Below, piece after piece: positions 36,601 to 51,600 of a DNA stretch of 64,000 nucleotides (the stretch's first letter is position 1; every line of letters starts with the position of its first letter). The notes beneath the pieces were generated by a model that saw only the letters and a program-made list of their open reading frames with translations, was not told the origin of the DNA and ran no database searches. The stretch is from Nematopogon swammerdamellus. Taxonomy: Eukaryota; Arthropoda; Insecta; Lepidoptera; Adelidae. The stretch is from positions 17,035,596-17,099,595 of the forward strand of contig OX336343.1 in the NCBI GenBank assembly GCA_946902875.1, in the 5' to 3' direction. The position numbers and the translations under genes are program-made.

Positions 36601-39600
36601 GCGAGCAGCCTCTCAGCTGACGGAGCCTGTGGAGCACGACTACGTGGACAGCCTGCTGGCGGCCTGGGGGCAGATGCTGGTCGATGATCTGCTGGCCACG
36701 GCCAATCACAGAGATAAGGTGATTGATTTTCTTCTGATTTTCATCAAGTTTTTGGATCAAATATGATACAGGAGCCTTCGAAGGTGCACCAAAACTGCTA
36801 TAAAATAGTTCATACTTTTCCATCGGTTCAGTTAGTACCGCCATCATAACCAAGTGGAAGCACTGAGATAACACCTAGCAAGAAGATGTAATATGCTGAC
36901 TTCTCGTATGTAGCAGATGATGTAGCCAACTATGCCAAGGTTCATAAAAAACAATTCCTTGGTGCCATTTTGGGTACACTGGCAAGATTATAAGTGGTGT
37001 AAGCAGAATTCTGTCTTCAAGTCCCGGTGGCAACTAACCTCATTAGATTGTTCATACTACCAGTGATGAGATGGAGAGAACCAAACGACAGTTCCATTTT
37101 CGATAGAAATGTAATACAATTTTGCTCAAGAAAAACAGTTACAGATTTTCTGGAAGTAAGATAAATAGCATCATCTAGGCATAACAAACGAGTTACCGAT
37201 AAATATACCAGTAACAGATTATGTATGCTAATTATACCTGTCACGGCCAACAACAGATTCCACAGCCAACGTAATGTTAAAGTTCTCATGTGACCGCAAA
37301 CTGCTTTTCTCTAAGCTCCAAAACAGCTATTCGTATGCCTGTGGTAGCAAAACTGCGGTTACATACTTCCGGTGAGCCAACAGCTCGATATGTTCAACAA
37401 TAACTTTCGATTCTTTACTGACTTTCGCACAGTGTTGTGGAACTGATTGGACTTATCTTTGTGAGTTTTTTTTTTGTACTGAATGGGTTGTTGCCATGGT
37501 AACTGACCTTGGAACGTTTGTTCTTGATCACTATAACAATTAACAATATTTCACTAACTATGAACACCCAGAATTACTTGACATTCATGTTTGACATTGT
37601 CCTATTATTTTTAGATGGCCAATGTAATTTATAAGAAGATCTGGACATCTCCACTTAGAAACTGAACTTAATTAATTACCATAACTTAATTAGTTACTTC
37701 AAGTTCAATCTGTCAATGTGACACTTACGCGCTCAGAGGGATTCAGTAATTTTAATTCTTCCTTTGAAGATAGAGATTCCTTCTCACAGAAGTAACCGGC
37801 GGCGGCCGGCGCCCGGACTTGGCGGAGACACCACCGCACCGTGCCGCCAGATTTAAGTGCCGGAGAAACTTAAAAATAATCTTTTCGAAAACCACAAAAC
37901 AAAAGTATATGGCTGTGTCTACAGGGTATAATTAAAAATAGCCTACGATAAACATCAGGTTTTTCCCACTTCTGAAATGCACAACACGGTCCACAGCCTC
38001 CGAGAATTTGAGAGACTTCACCCGTTGATTGTGGTAATGGTTGATTACCCTCGCCTCTGAGGTTGAGCAACGTCCGTTCCTATTAACAAAAAGACGAGTT
38101 TCCGTCGGCCTTCAGACCTCATGGACCTAATTGGAAACATTTGCCAGCTGAATTATTTGCAAAGATTAAAGGAGACTGGAGGGCTCAGTCACGTTTGGTA
38201 CGAAATAACTTAAATCTAACATTGACAGCATAATTGACACTATGAATGCTTTAAATTTAACAATGCTTAATCCTTGGTCACAATCCACAAGCACATTAAC
38301 AATAAAATTGGTGTAAGAGGTCTGACCGGCATAAATTACAAGCGGACCATGCCACGCCTACATAATGTTACGCCTGTTTCCCTATGGGTTGTATAGGCAG
38401 ATAAATTTATCTCCAAGTGTTACGGCCCTGACACACCTTTGACGCCTCTTCCACACGAATAACGTTATTCATACATGATCGTCGCTCTCGGAAACGGTTT
38501 CACCACCTTCGTTGAATTCTAGATACATGCATCCAGGGAGGTCTTTTCGGACATTTACGACGAAAAATATCATGACGAGATTTAAATTAATCGAGCAATT
38601 TTTCTCTCAACAGGACTGCAAAGGTCAAGAATGCGAATACGTGAGGTCAGCGCCGACGAGAGACATCGACTCTTGCGGTTTCGGTAAGCTGTGAAACGGC
38701 ACACGACTTTTTATTCACACATTTTCAAAAATTCTCGAATTGATGAACACTTAGTTAATCCAAATGAGCAAGAAGAAATTGCTATAATCATATATAATCA
38801 AGGTCATTAGTTTTATGTACAGCTTTTCATTAAATTCTTTTCACTCCACCGATTGTGATATTTACATTATTGCCATTTTCACGTTTACATACATATCTAC
38901 ATGTTCCTAACAATAAACAATCTACATGTTCCTAACAATCCAATGTATTGTTGTCTGCGGGGATTAATGCTCTTTACGTTTGGCTTACCTCTCTTTATAC
39001 GAACATTTCACGATGACAGATATCAGTAAGTTCTTTGATAATAAAAAATGTAACAATTTTTTCCGTCTACGTATCAGTTATATTTCCGTTTATCGTTCTC
39101 TCAATTAATTCGATAAGCTTCAACCAAATAGGACGAGAACAGACATAGAATGCTCATTTGCCAGACTTTATGAACGCTAGGTTCCAGTCACTTCTAAATC
39201 TAATATGAGAAGGGTACATTCATTAACTTGACGACTGTGTGTGTTTAGATCACCGACAGCAGATGAACTTGGCGACTGGGTTCCTGGACGGCTCGGCACT
39301 GTACGGCAGCTCGGAGAAGGAACTCCGTTCCTTGCGGCTCTACGACGCGGGAAAACTCGAACTCAGCTCTTGCAGAAAGTGAGTCTTTATAATCTTATTT
39401 TCATCTTGTTTCATAATTTCTATTTCTTCTTATTCTTCTTGAAAATAGTATTCTATTTCTACTTCTTCTATGCCTTCTTTTTTTCCTATCTTCTCCTATT
39501 ACTTCTTATTCAGCTTTCTTTACCGCGAGCAGAGACGCGAGAGTCTTTCATAAAGTTAGTGTAAAGTAATTTGGCCACAGTTCTCTCAACAGGCGAGCAC

Positions 39601-42600
39601 TTTAACTTAAAAATACCATTATTCATTATTACGGTGATAGTAAACTGGTTATTAAAACTGGTTAGTTACGATGTTAATCGTCCTCAATTAAACCTGAAAA
39701 GTTAACGATCAAATTAAAACCGTTTTCATAGATACATCTCATCAATTTATCTTGAAATATTTATGAGCTGAATAAGGTTTCTTGCAAGACTCGAATTTTT
39801 CGTTGCCATTGTACTGTCTGTCTACACACATACGGAACGTTTCGTTGGCTTGTACGTCGAGGTAAATGAGAAAGAAATAATTATAAAATACATCGGAAAT
39901 AGAACATAAAATAACCCGATTAGCAATGAGGCCTCCATTCGTTGCATTAGCAACACACGACCGAACACTAAATAATACTTCTCATGGTACGTTTTCACCA
40001 ACACGGCAAGCGAAAGAAATTGTACGAAGCAGTTGCACCGCGACCGCTGCACTCCCGTCATGCAACCTCCGAGCTGATGACGTAACTGTTACGACATTCG
40101 GAACAACGAGCGTCTCGTGAGCACGTCGACCGCGGCCGGCTAGAAGTGTTACTGATGGTAGGAGATTTGTGTGGTGTAATTTTATGCCTTCTATCTTCTG
40201 TTTTCTATATTCTCTCTTATTGATTGTTTGTTGCATGTTCTATGTCATTTTGTAGGTTTACACATATGTTTTAGCTGTTATCTGTTGTGTCTTAATTCAA
40301 TTTTAATTGCTTTCAGTTCTCGATTCTCTTTTATTTATTATTTGCTTTCTGTTGTATGTATTTGTCTTTTCTATTCTCTCCTTTTTATTCTCAGCTCTTT
40401 GCTGTGTTGTTAGTTGTGTATTCTCTGTTACCTACCTATTCACTGTTGTATGCTCTCTGTATTGTCTCGTTATTCATCTGTTTATTTAAATTATTCCTCT
40501 GCTCTGTTTATTATGTTCCCTATTCTCATTCATATTTGAAGAATGTTCTCAGAAACAAAGTTTTAATTTAATTATGTACAGGTCTTTTCACAAATGACAA
40601 GTACATTCATTCATTGCAATTAATTAAACTTATATGAATGTATTATTTGATAGAATCAAATTTCTTTATTTATCATTCGTATGGGTGAACTGATAACAGA
40701 ATACCAACATTTTAAGGAGTGATTCGGGAACTCAAATTTTACTCAAATTTTACATTTACTTTTATACTTAAAAGTCTTATTATTTGATTGCCTTCCTCTG
40801 CAAGAATTAGGTTACTTAACTTATCTCAGTGTCATAAGATAAAAAATAAGTCAAAAGTAGTTAATTGAATGTAGGAGGGCACTTCTCTGATGTCGTTACT
40901 CTGCGGACGGAACAGCGCGGCAACGGAACGGGAAGTGGCGAGCGTTTCATGCAACACGAACACTACGGAACGCACCGCGTCATGTCATCACGTGGGGCCT
41001 TACCGACACGGCCTATTTACTCCTCTTCCAAATTACAATACATTAAAATTTTAATAAAAAAAAATTATTTACAAAAAGACAAATACAAGATAAAGAAGAA
41101 AACATTAAATACCAGATACTCAATACAAGATAAAAAATTAAATATATGAAAAGACAACAATTTACCTATATAAATAATTTTGGTAGCTATCAGTCAGAGA
41201 CCTTCCCATAACCGGAAAGACGGTTATTTTAAGCTTGACCCCTAAAAATTTTTACATAATAACAGCAACCACAATTACCCTGAATTACACACTAAACCAA
41301 AATATAATGTTATAATGCTTACACTAAATAGTAAATTCAGGAGAAAAATTATGTCAAAAAGAGCCTATTACATATTGGTTATTAAATAAAATAAATTCAT
41401 ATAACTAAATCAAATAATCTTAAAATATCTTAAAAATTGCTTACTTAATTAAAAATAGAATAAAACTGTCCTAGTAAATAAATTTCGCCAAAGCCCCCGG
41501 GATATTTCATAAAATGCATCAGGTAGGTAATTAAAAAATATAAATACTTACTTTCTTAAACTAAACATTTTAACCTTTTTTAAATGAAAATATTCTTCAT
41601 CATTGGTCCCGGACAAAGGAGGCAGCGTTTTTTCTAATATAACTAGGAGCACTTTGGTTCCTATACGCCACAATAAGGAGTTTGCCGAACTCTTTGGTTC
41701 AGTTGTTTTCACTGCAACATTTTAATAAAAAAACTTTCAAAGCAGGTTCGCTAATAATCCTCACATGTAAACAAACAAATATTTAAATAATCGATTAGCA
41801 TCTTGACCTTTGATATAACTTACGTAACATTAGAACGAGCCTTGTCGACTGGTCACGAGACTGTGACAAAAAGCGCAGTCATGTGGTGGGTTTTTGCGGG
41901 TGCTTTAAAAACACATTACCATGAGAGCGGATACACGCATGACTTTTTGTATGAAATCCGGTATGGGTGGCTGAGTCAGAGGGGCTAAAGCACATGCTCC
42001 GACCAGCCAATATCATCTCCGGGAAGGTAGGTGCCATACCCTTTTGCATTGCTGTCTGTACTGGACTAGAGGAGAACACAGCCGAGGCTGCAATGCGACC
42101 ATCTTACATCCAGTACGGTGGTAGCAAGCAACCCATTCGGCTACAATTTGAACCTACTACCTAGTAAGGGGCAAGGGAAGGGTCCTACAGTTTTACACCG
42201 GTTCCGAACGGCACGATGCAGCAGGTGTAAAATTTTCCGTCAGGAAAAAGTAATTGGTACACGCCGGCCGGATTCGAACCTCGGACTTCTCGCAAGAGAA
42301 GCGGACGCCCAGTCTTCTCGGCCACCCGCCACCCTTCGAGCGCTGGTGATATCCAGGCACCATGCACGACGTATCAAACTGTCATAATGGTGATCTCATC
42401 ATCATGTTCTAGACTCTTTCGTATTAGGACGAACAGAAAGGGCGAGGCTATAAGGCAGCACTGACTTGGGTTGGGACGTAGTTCCAACGGGAACAAGGTG
42501 ACAGTCTGAGTGGATACAAATTATGGCGAAAGTAACCCCCAGTGTTACAAGTACTTATCTGTGGGCTTCCACTCCCCCCTCCCCCTCCCCCTCTCCCCAA

Positions 42601-45600
42601 GCATGTTCACGGGAAACTGCCCTCCCCCTCCCCCAATTTTCGTTCGATTATCATTTTCATTCATATATACTGCGAACTCTCGGATCCTTCACAAGCCCCC
42701 CAGGACGAAATTATCTGAAATAAACACTTGTGAACCCATTGTCACGAAAGGGAGAACACATGAGACTCGGTGTCAATGACATTATGTGTAAGCGCTTTAG
42801 AAGTCCGCGCATGCGCCCGCGGTGTCTATCTCCAGCAATCGGCGCGCGCAGACAATGTGCAACCTTGACATATTCGCAGCAACAAACAACACGCTGTAAC
42901 TTATACGAGTAGCTATACAGGGGGATTGAGGCTGTTATGGCTGATTCGTTTGTTCTCGTCGATATATTATATAGTAGGTGTTCGTACTTACTCATATATG
43001 TATAGGAGTAGTACCGTTAACCTGGTAGTAAATCTATGGTTCATAATATTGTAACTGCGATTTAAATTTCAATAGTTTACCTATGGCACGTTCTGTGTAC
43101 GAGTACGTCTTCAAAAGCTTTACGTTCTTCTTGAATACAAAACGAACTAAGTAAGCACCATGCGTTTCAGATACCATTCAGTTGGTCTTGAAGTCTAAAC
43201 TCATAAAGAACGGTACATTCCAGTGATGCAATTCTGTTGATCTTGAATACAGAACGAACTAAGCACGATGCGTTTCAGATACCATTCAGTTGGTCTTGAA
43301 GTCTAAACTCACAAAGCACGGCACGTTCCAGATTGAAGGGAAGCACTGGCATGACACCTAGTTCACCCGTTGTTATGGGCTGACATCACGGATGTTGTAG
43401 GTGATGTAGCCAACCTTGTCAGTTTCCACAAAAAAAAAACTTTCCAGATGCAATTCTGTTGATCTTGAATACAAAACGAACTAAGCACGATGCGTTCCAG
43501 ATGCAATTCTGTTGATCTTGAATACAAAACGAACTAAACACGATGAGTTCCAGATGAAATTTTGTTGATCTTGAATACAAAACGAACTAAACACGATGCG
43601 TTCCAGATGAAATTCTGTTGATCTTGAATACAAAACGAACTAAACACGATGCGTTCCAGATGAAATTCTGTTGATCTTGAATACAAAACGAACTAAACAC
43701 GATGCGTTCCAGATGAAATTCTGTTGATCTTTAATACAAAACGAACTAAACACGATGCGTTTCAGATACCATTCTGATTCAAAAAACCAAGACTAGTTTG
43801 TAAATTGTACAATGCCACCTGCTATATGAGTTACAAGCAATCTCTATATGCCGCCTCCTCTTGTTGTTCTTGAATATTTAACTAACTAGGAGTAGTTTAT
43901 ATATATATCTCTCTCGGTAAAGGACTGTGTTCTTGAATACAAAACGATCTATGCACGAATACCTCATGCAAAGCATTGTGTGTTAATTAGTCGAAACATG
44001 GCATAATGTGACTGCACTTTCGGTAGGAATTGTGTGTACAAATTTGCATATTTTATTTCCCATTCAAGTTGTTATCGAGATGAAGTTTAGTTAATTAGCT
44101 AATGAAATAGCTAGAATGTATGAGACACTAGCTGTTGCGCGGCTTCGATTCACGTCAAAATATCCTACAGGAAGCACAAACAAACTCACGTGTGAATCGA
44201 TCCGGTAGTTCTTGAGTTATACAAGCGATCACAGATACATTGATGACGGTATACATATTATATAATATCCACAGATTTTACGGTTTATTTGTTAGGATAT
44301 AAAGCAAAATGTTTTTAATAAATTAACATAAATATTTGTGATATTTTTATATACAAATAATAATAAAAATTAAGGTATTCTAAATTTCAGACATTTATGT
44401 GAAATTAAATAAAACTGAATTATACTCAGAATTAAAAACTCTGTGGCAGGCACACAGTACGGACAGAGGATCAACGAACACTCACCATAGAGATCCCTTT
44501 AGAACTTCATGAAGTAGGTATTTACAATAAAAAATTTAGGTTTTGTTATTGTCGGAATTCCGAATTATTTAAATTAAACTTAATTCAGAACCTCAGAAGT
44601 AAATAAACGAAATAGATAAAAAATATAATTTGGAGATATTGAAGTAGTTTTTATAATTCAGTTTTCATAAAAACAAACTTTTACATTATTATATAATTCT
44701 GTTTTATCTTTTTGTAATTATTATAATATTCAAGAACTAAACTTAATTACCTCAAAATTATGAAATATTTAATTAAAACATATTTTATAGCCAATGAAGC
44801 TCACAAAATGCATGACATTCAATTAGCGACCTTTGCTCATTAGCCACTGGGAGAATGTCCTAGACATTTATCTAGGATGTATTGTGTGGGCCGGTACTTA
44901 ATAAGAATAGCCCCACTGCATATCTCCCCGTGCATGTCGTAAAAGGCGACCAAGGGATAAGGACAAGATGCCGTGCATAAGGGCGACAGGCTAGCCACCT
45001 CTCACCTTGGCATGGTGTTTCCAGCGAGTCTTGCAGCAGGCGGGCCTTCATGCTTTAATTACTGCCTGATCTGAGTTATCTTGTCCGATTACTTTGCTAA
45101 ACGTGGTGGTCGGTGTTGTGCTGTAATTTACCAGAATACTTGTAGCACAATACCGATTACTCTGCTTACCCCGATTGTCGGGTTACGGCGTGTGGTGTGT
45201 ATGTATGTATGTATTTAGCATGCCTAGGAAAGTGCTAATAGTTAGTCACTGTAAGACATCCTTATTCGTGAACTTTTCCGCCCATAGTGCGATTTAGCAT
45301 GAATCATAAATACGGGGGCGTATTTCCTATTATTATAGCGGGGAATTGTATCATGATCTTCAGCTGTATTAAAACCTATGAGTGCATAATAATTAATAAT
45401 CGTAGCTTGTCGTTGATAAAAGAAAATACACACGCACATACCACACGCTGTCTCCCGACAATCGGGGTAAGCAGACTAATCGGAGTTGTGCTGCAGGTAC
45501 TCTTGTAAATTACAGCACAGCATCGACCACCACGTTTAGCAAAGTATTCGGAAAAGATATCTAACTGGCTTCCGGCGAGCGTGTTTCTCGAATTCTTCTG

Positions 45601-48600
45601 CTGGCGCGTGACTAACACATATGTAAAACTGAGCGTGATTTCGCGAGGAGGTGATTTTGGCTCTGTCGACTGCACCATTGGTCTCTCGGCAGAGCCACCC
45701 ATGTTGGTTAATATAAAAAAAAGTTTCTGTGGCACTTCCTCTGAAGTAGGCGTGTTTTTCTGCAATTGTTTGTCCACATACGAGTACCTACCTACGCTGA
45801 GATTGGACAGAAAATCTCTAAAAACAACGTTGTGGAAGAAACAACTGTTTGGATTCCTGCACGTTGTCGTCGTCGGCAGCCAATAGTATCAGTGGAGCCA
45901 AGCTTGCTGCGTTTCAGACGAGCAAAAATGTATTTCCATACAGGATAAATAGGCGGGGTGTGTTGCTTCTTAAAGTTTATAAAAAAAAATAAAAACTGTT
46001 AAAAAAAACCTTAAAGGGCGACAGGCTTGCCACCTCTCACCTTGGTTCTTCCACCGAGTCGTTCAGCAGGTGGGTCTTTGTGCCTTACTTGCTGCTTTAT
46101 ATTTATCTTGTCCGAATACTATGCTGAACGTGGTGTTCGATGTTGTGTTGCAATTTTCCAGAGTTCTTGCAGCACAACGCCAATTACTCTGCTTACCCTG
46201 ATTGTCGGGATATAGCGTGTGTGGTATGTATGTATGTATGTAAGTATATATTGTTTACTTTTTGCGTGTCTCAAAAAAAGTATTACATAATGTTTTGATC
46301 TTGAGTAAGAAGGCGGTACAAAAGGACAAAAGGGTCCATCTATAAATTTTCAGTTGTGCTTTTGTACCGCCTTCTACTCAAGATCAAAATATTATTTAAT
46401 ACTTTTTTAGGGGTTGTAGTCGGTTCAATGTTTTTTTAAAACAGTTTTTTTATTTCACTCTTTTTTAGCAATATCTCATTGATATTGATTGAAAACTTGC
46501 TTAGTGTGAAAGTGTTCATTGCTTAATTTTCGTCCCTTACGGGTGGTATTCTCACAAATAAAATTATGAAAGGACCACCCCTGAGATATACCCTACTCAT
46601 GAAAAAAGAATTTTAAAATCGGTTGAGAATTGGCGGAGAAATCAGGTAACATACACATACACACAAAAAAACATACAGACGAATTGAGAACCTCCTCCTC
46701 TTTGGAAGTCGGTTGAAAATACTAAAAATACAACCAACAACCTGCATAATAGCACAACCGCAGAGCGGTCTCTTTTCCGGGCGGCAGCCTCGAAGCTGAA
46801 GGTCGCCTTAATGGTAACCCAACCCACTTTCGCTGGAAGATGGCACTTTAAGAAGAAGAAACCAATTTTACCAACCAGTACCTATATAGACCAGACGGGG
46901 CGTGTGCTCAAAAAGAGTCAAGTACGCAACCAATAACCGACGGACGAGCATGAATTAAGAGCATTATGAGAGTACAAGAGGTGGCAGAGGTGTGTCGAGG
47001 CATGATCGCAGGCAGGATCGTAGCACGTGGGGATCCATTGTCTCTGCCTACCCCACTGGAAAATAGGCGTGAAGTTATGTAGGTATGTATGTAAAAAGTC
47101 AATTATACAAAATGTTAGTACCGTATTTTCCCAAAGTAATCGCTTTTTCAAGACTATCGTCAACTGATTTGGCGAAATCACCAACACAAATTCTACGTAC
47201 GAAAGTGCATCGTATAGTGCCCTAATGCAAGCAATACCAGTCCCCTACCACAAACCGCAAGACTTGTTATAATAATAGGTTCAGCTCTAATGATAGACCA
47301 GTCGGCAAATGTACCGGAGGCTATGAATCATTATCGATGGAATTTGTCATTATTTGTGGCTTTATGACAAACTGGCGGCGGTGTGTCGCTGCGCTGCTGG
47401 TTCGAAATTCGAATGCTCATTATGTTCATTGGAGCTGATAGCAGGGACGTCTTAGGCCATGCAGGGGCCATTGGGCACATTTGGGTACCATTTAGAAAGT
47501 AAAAAAATCTGTGAATGAAAACATCAGTACATAATGTACTTTTATTTATAGGTAGGTTAGGTTAGGTTAGGTTTTAATATTATTTAAATTAAAAGTATAC
47601 GTTTTACATAATTCTTTAAGAAATTTTACGCTATGTATTTTATTTTCTTTTTTATTTTAGTGAAATTGTGTTCATTGTTTAAAAATGTTTAGAAGTCACA
47701 TAAGGTTTCCGATTTACATTAAAATTTTGACATTTTAACAGCAATTCTTAGCAAATACACAAAAAATTTAACTCCTCATTTTCGGCGTAAACGACGACTT
47801 CGTCGGCACTTTGGGTCCCTCATCGAGCCGGGGGCCCCGGGCTCGTGCCTTATGCGCCCTTATGGAAAAGACTTCCCTGCCTCACTGATAGGATGAGATA
47901 GTTCAAACCATGGGTTTAAATTAGGTTTGAGCGCTCATAATATTACACTGCATATTGTCGGGTAGATTTTAACACAAGCCTGTCCCCCCGCGGCTCCGCT
48001 CACGTCAAAGTCTAATTGTGTAATGTTTTATAGTCAACATCGTAATATATAGATACCTATTTATAAATAATTAACCCATATTATCGTTTATATTTATAAG
48101 AACATTTATATTTCCAGCGGTGCAATAGTACCTAAATCTGATTCCAATTTTCACTTCCCGCCTTGTTTAAGAATGTCCTCATGTTCTAACAACGACCAAC
48201 AAATACAAGCAAACATACATAATACTTATACACAGACGACCGACCTTATAATATATCATACTATGTAGAGTTAGAGGGGAGATAGAGAACAGAAGATATT
48301 TGGGGATTTTTTTTTACTTTTTAATAAACGGGCGAAACGTCGACTTATGTAAGTCTTTAAACCTACTGTTAATCCGGAAACTTAAAAATGAATATTTTTT
48401 ACTTTTGTTTTTATAGATTCTGACATGGTTGGCTACATCTCCTACAACATCCGTGATGTCAGCCAATAACACCGGGCGAGCTAGGTGCCATCTTAGTGCT
48501 TCCCTTCGGTCGTGCCGGCTACACTGAACTGGACGGAAAACACAAACTATTTACATAGCCGTTTCGACCGACGTTTCATTCAGTGCGGTGGTACAAACGC

Positions 48601-51600
48601 GGGCCTTCTACCAACCTATTATACTTCTTCGATAATTCGGTTTATCCTGTTTTTTTTTTATGAAACCCAGCATAGTGGTTGTGCTGAAGGATCAATGGGG
48701 CAGTCGACAGAGACAGAGGCAAATTCATCTCTCCTCGCGAAACCACGTTAACCGAGATGCAATGCCAGCAGATCTGCGGACTGCTGTTGGTCTCTCTAGC
48801 CTGTTAGCACGAGACGCGAACGTTTGAAGACCCCTAGGTTAAACGATTCGGGAAACACTCACCTAAAGACAGTTCCACACCCTAGCGGTGCGTCAAGGGA
48901 ACGATTTTGAGGAACGATGAGTTATAAAAAGCTCTAGGGACTGTACGTTATAATACCTTACTCGTTGAATTGAGAATAAATCATTGCACCTACGAGTACC
49001 AAATCTTTGAACCAAGATGATGACAAATATTATACCAGTCACATGACTTTAATCACCCCTAAATGCATCAATGACGGCCAGTTTTGTACTTTTTGCGGTT
49101 GGAAGTCGTATCTACTGATCGTCAAATAATAACGGCCTGTTTGGAAAAACACGTTAATGAGTACCTACCTAGACATTTGGAAATTAATCTAACAAGCTCG
49201 TTTAGACAATAGGCTTGGGAAACATAGATTGTTGTGTAGATATTAATTTATTATTTTATTGTGTTATTTGTGTTATCTTACTGGTCACGAGACTCGAAAG
49301 TCGTCGAGTCATCTAAGCTTCTAGCTTCTATTAAGGCTGCATACGGGGTAAAATTCTTTCTTTCCAAGAGATTCATTCATACATACATACATACATAGCA
49401 GCAAGTAAGGCACGAAGACCCACCTGCTGCATGACTCGGTGGTAGTACCGTGCCAAGGTGAGAAGTGGCGAGCCTGTCGCCCTTTAGCACGGCATTCATT
49501 CATTCATTCATATATTCGATTTAATTGATCTTTTCAGATGTAGAACTTTTCAGGTCTTAAAATATTTCAATGTTATTGCTAAATACAAATAATCTAAAAA
49601 CATTAGATATGTAAATCTATTTTTGTTAACTATATACTATATTTATTAACATTATTATGTATACAATAATGTAATGAGCGAACAGTTTCCTCTGGCGAGC
49701 GCGGCGTTCTCACGCGACCATATCTGTGACAATGTGCGTGGACATGCTCGATCAAAGCGATGCTGGGGTGTGGGCATATTTCCATACAATCGCTGTGTGA
49801 TGTGATGACTCTTAAAAGAACGCCTCGATTCTGAGATTATAAAGACGTTATCTCGCGATCTCTGTAATAATGCAAAGACCGTGTAAGACAAGTTTTATTA
49901 TTTTGTATTTAGGTACCTACACTACAAATTTTAAATTGACCAACATCGCAACCCGTGCATTTTTTTAGAGGTCAATTAAAATAACCGGCCAGGTGCGAGT
50001 CGAACTCGCGCACCGAGGGTTCCGTATCGCCATGTCATGATCAGCGCCACTCACGCCATCTATGGCGTGTTTATGAAATGCTTCGTATTACTGCTGCTGC
50101 TTATTTTAACTAATGTTAAAATTCATGATTAGTTAAAATACTTCATAGTCTTTTCGGTAGATGGCGCGTAAACACTTTTTAGTTTCTTCTATAGGAACAA
50201 CCGTGATTTTTTTACTTTTTCTTATTTTTATTATTTGTTGTTATATCAGCAATATATAATAACACATACTCTGTGAAAATTTCAACGGGCTAGCTATTAC
50301 GGTTCAAGAGATACAGCCCTCGGACAGATAGACAGACAGACAGACTGCGGCTTAGTAATAGGTTCCCGTACCGGATACGGAACCCTAATAATCATCAGGA
50401 GAGCTTAGTAGATACTACAAGTCGAATAAAAGGAAAAAATGTATAAATTATTGCTTGCTTGACATTACTGCAGAAAAAGATCACTGATGTGATGAGTGAT
50501 GTGATGATGCTTACCCCGATATTCGGGTTTCGATTGATAGTATTTATGTACAGTACCAGGCAGGAAATAATGAACATCGAGCTTTAGAAAGAGACGATCC
50601 GGTTGTAGAGCGTCGTCTCTGTCGCACTAACTCGCACGTCTCTCTATCAATTTATATTTACAATCACCTCGTTGCGGCAACCAAGTTGGCAGGCGTTACA
50701 AGAACAAGCGGGCTTATTGACGTTTGTCAGTTCTTCATCGCATTAAATTAGATCTGGCGGAATATTCGACATGTCCAAGCGTAGGTTACCTGCATATGGA
50801 TGAAATTATACAATAGACATACGGTTGAAAACTAACGATCTCTTTCTCTCCTCAACAGATGCAATGACGGCAGTCCAACCGCCCCGCTCTACCGCTCACT
50901 ATTGGCCGAGCATAACCGCATAGCTGGCGATCTGTTCTCGCTGAACCCCTTCTGGGATGACGTCACACTATTCCTGGAGTCGAGGAGGGCCATGGCTGCG
51001 CTCATACAGCATATTACTTACAACGAGTTCTTGCCTGTACTTCTTGGAGAGGTAAAGTCTTGTAAATACTTTGCTTTATTTACTTATAGCGAGTTGTCAA
51101 CATGTTCCATATTCAAATCCGTGGGCACCTATATTTATATTTTTTTTTTGTGGAAACTGACACGGTTGGCTACTTCGCCTACTACATCCGTGATGTCAGC
51201 CCATAACACCTTGGTGAACTAGGTGCAATGTCAGTGCTTCGCTTCGGTCGTTCCGGGTACACTGAAGTGGGCGGAAAATACGAACTATTTAAATAGCCGT
51301 TCCAACCGACCTTTCATTCAGTGCGGTGGTATCAACCCGGGCGGGTTAAACCGTACCACCTAGTAAGGTAAGAATGTAAGGGACATACTGCCTTATTCAG
51401 AGTCACGCGGTTAAACGAGGACTAGATCGGTATAACTTAACACTTGTATTTGATTTAACACGAACTTTGTAACTAGTATATATCTTATAACTATTCAGAG
51501 TGCCACATCAACCGCGAACTAAACTAACACTCGAATTTAGTTTTCGTGTGGCAACACAGCATAAAATCTCGCATAAAATAACCATTGTCTACGACACAAA

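Noticed and set aside
40180..40570. Overlapping hydrophobic open frames suggesting a membrane protein
   Set aside because: T/C-rich intron sequence makes Leu/Phe/Ser-rich frames in all three frames.
43120..43775. CRISPR-like array
   Set aside because: Repeats are directly abutting 53-bp units with no unique spacers, in animal DNA: a minisatellite.
47554..47573. Telomeric repeat (TTAGG) tract; also CCTAA at 5,912
   Set aside because: Only about three units each, embedded in ordinary sequence; common by chance in insect DNA.
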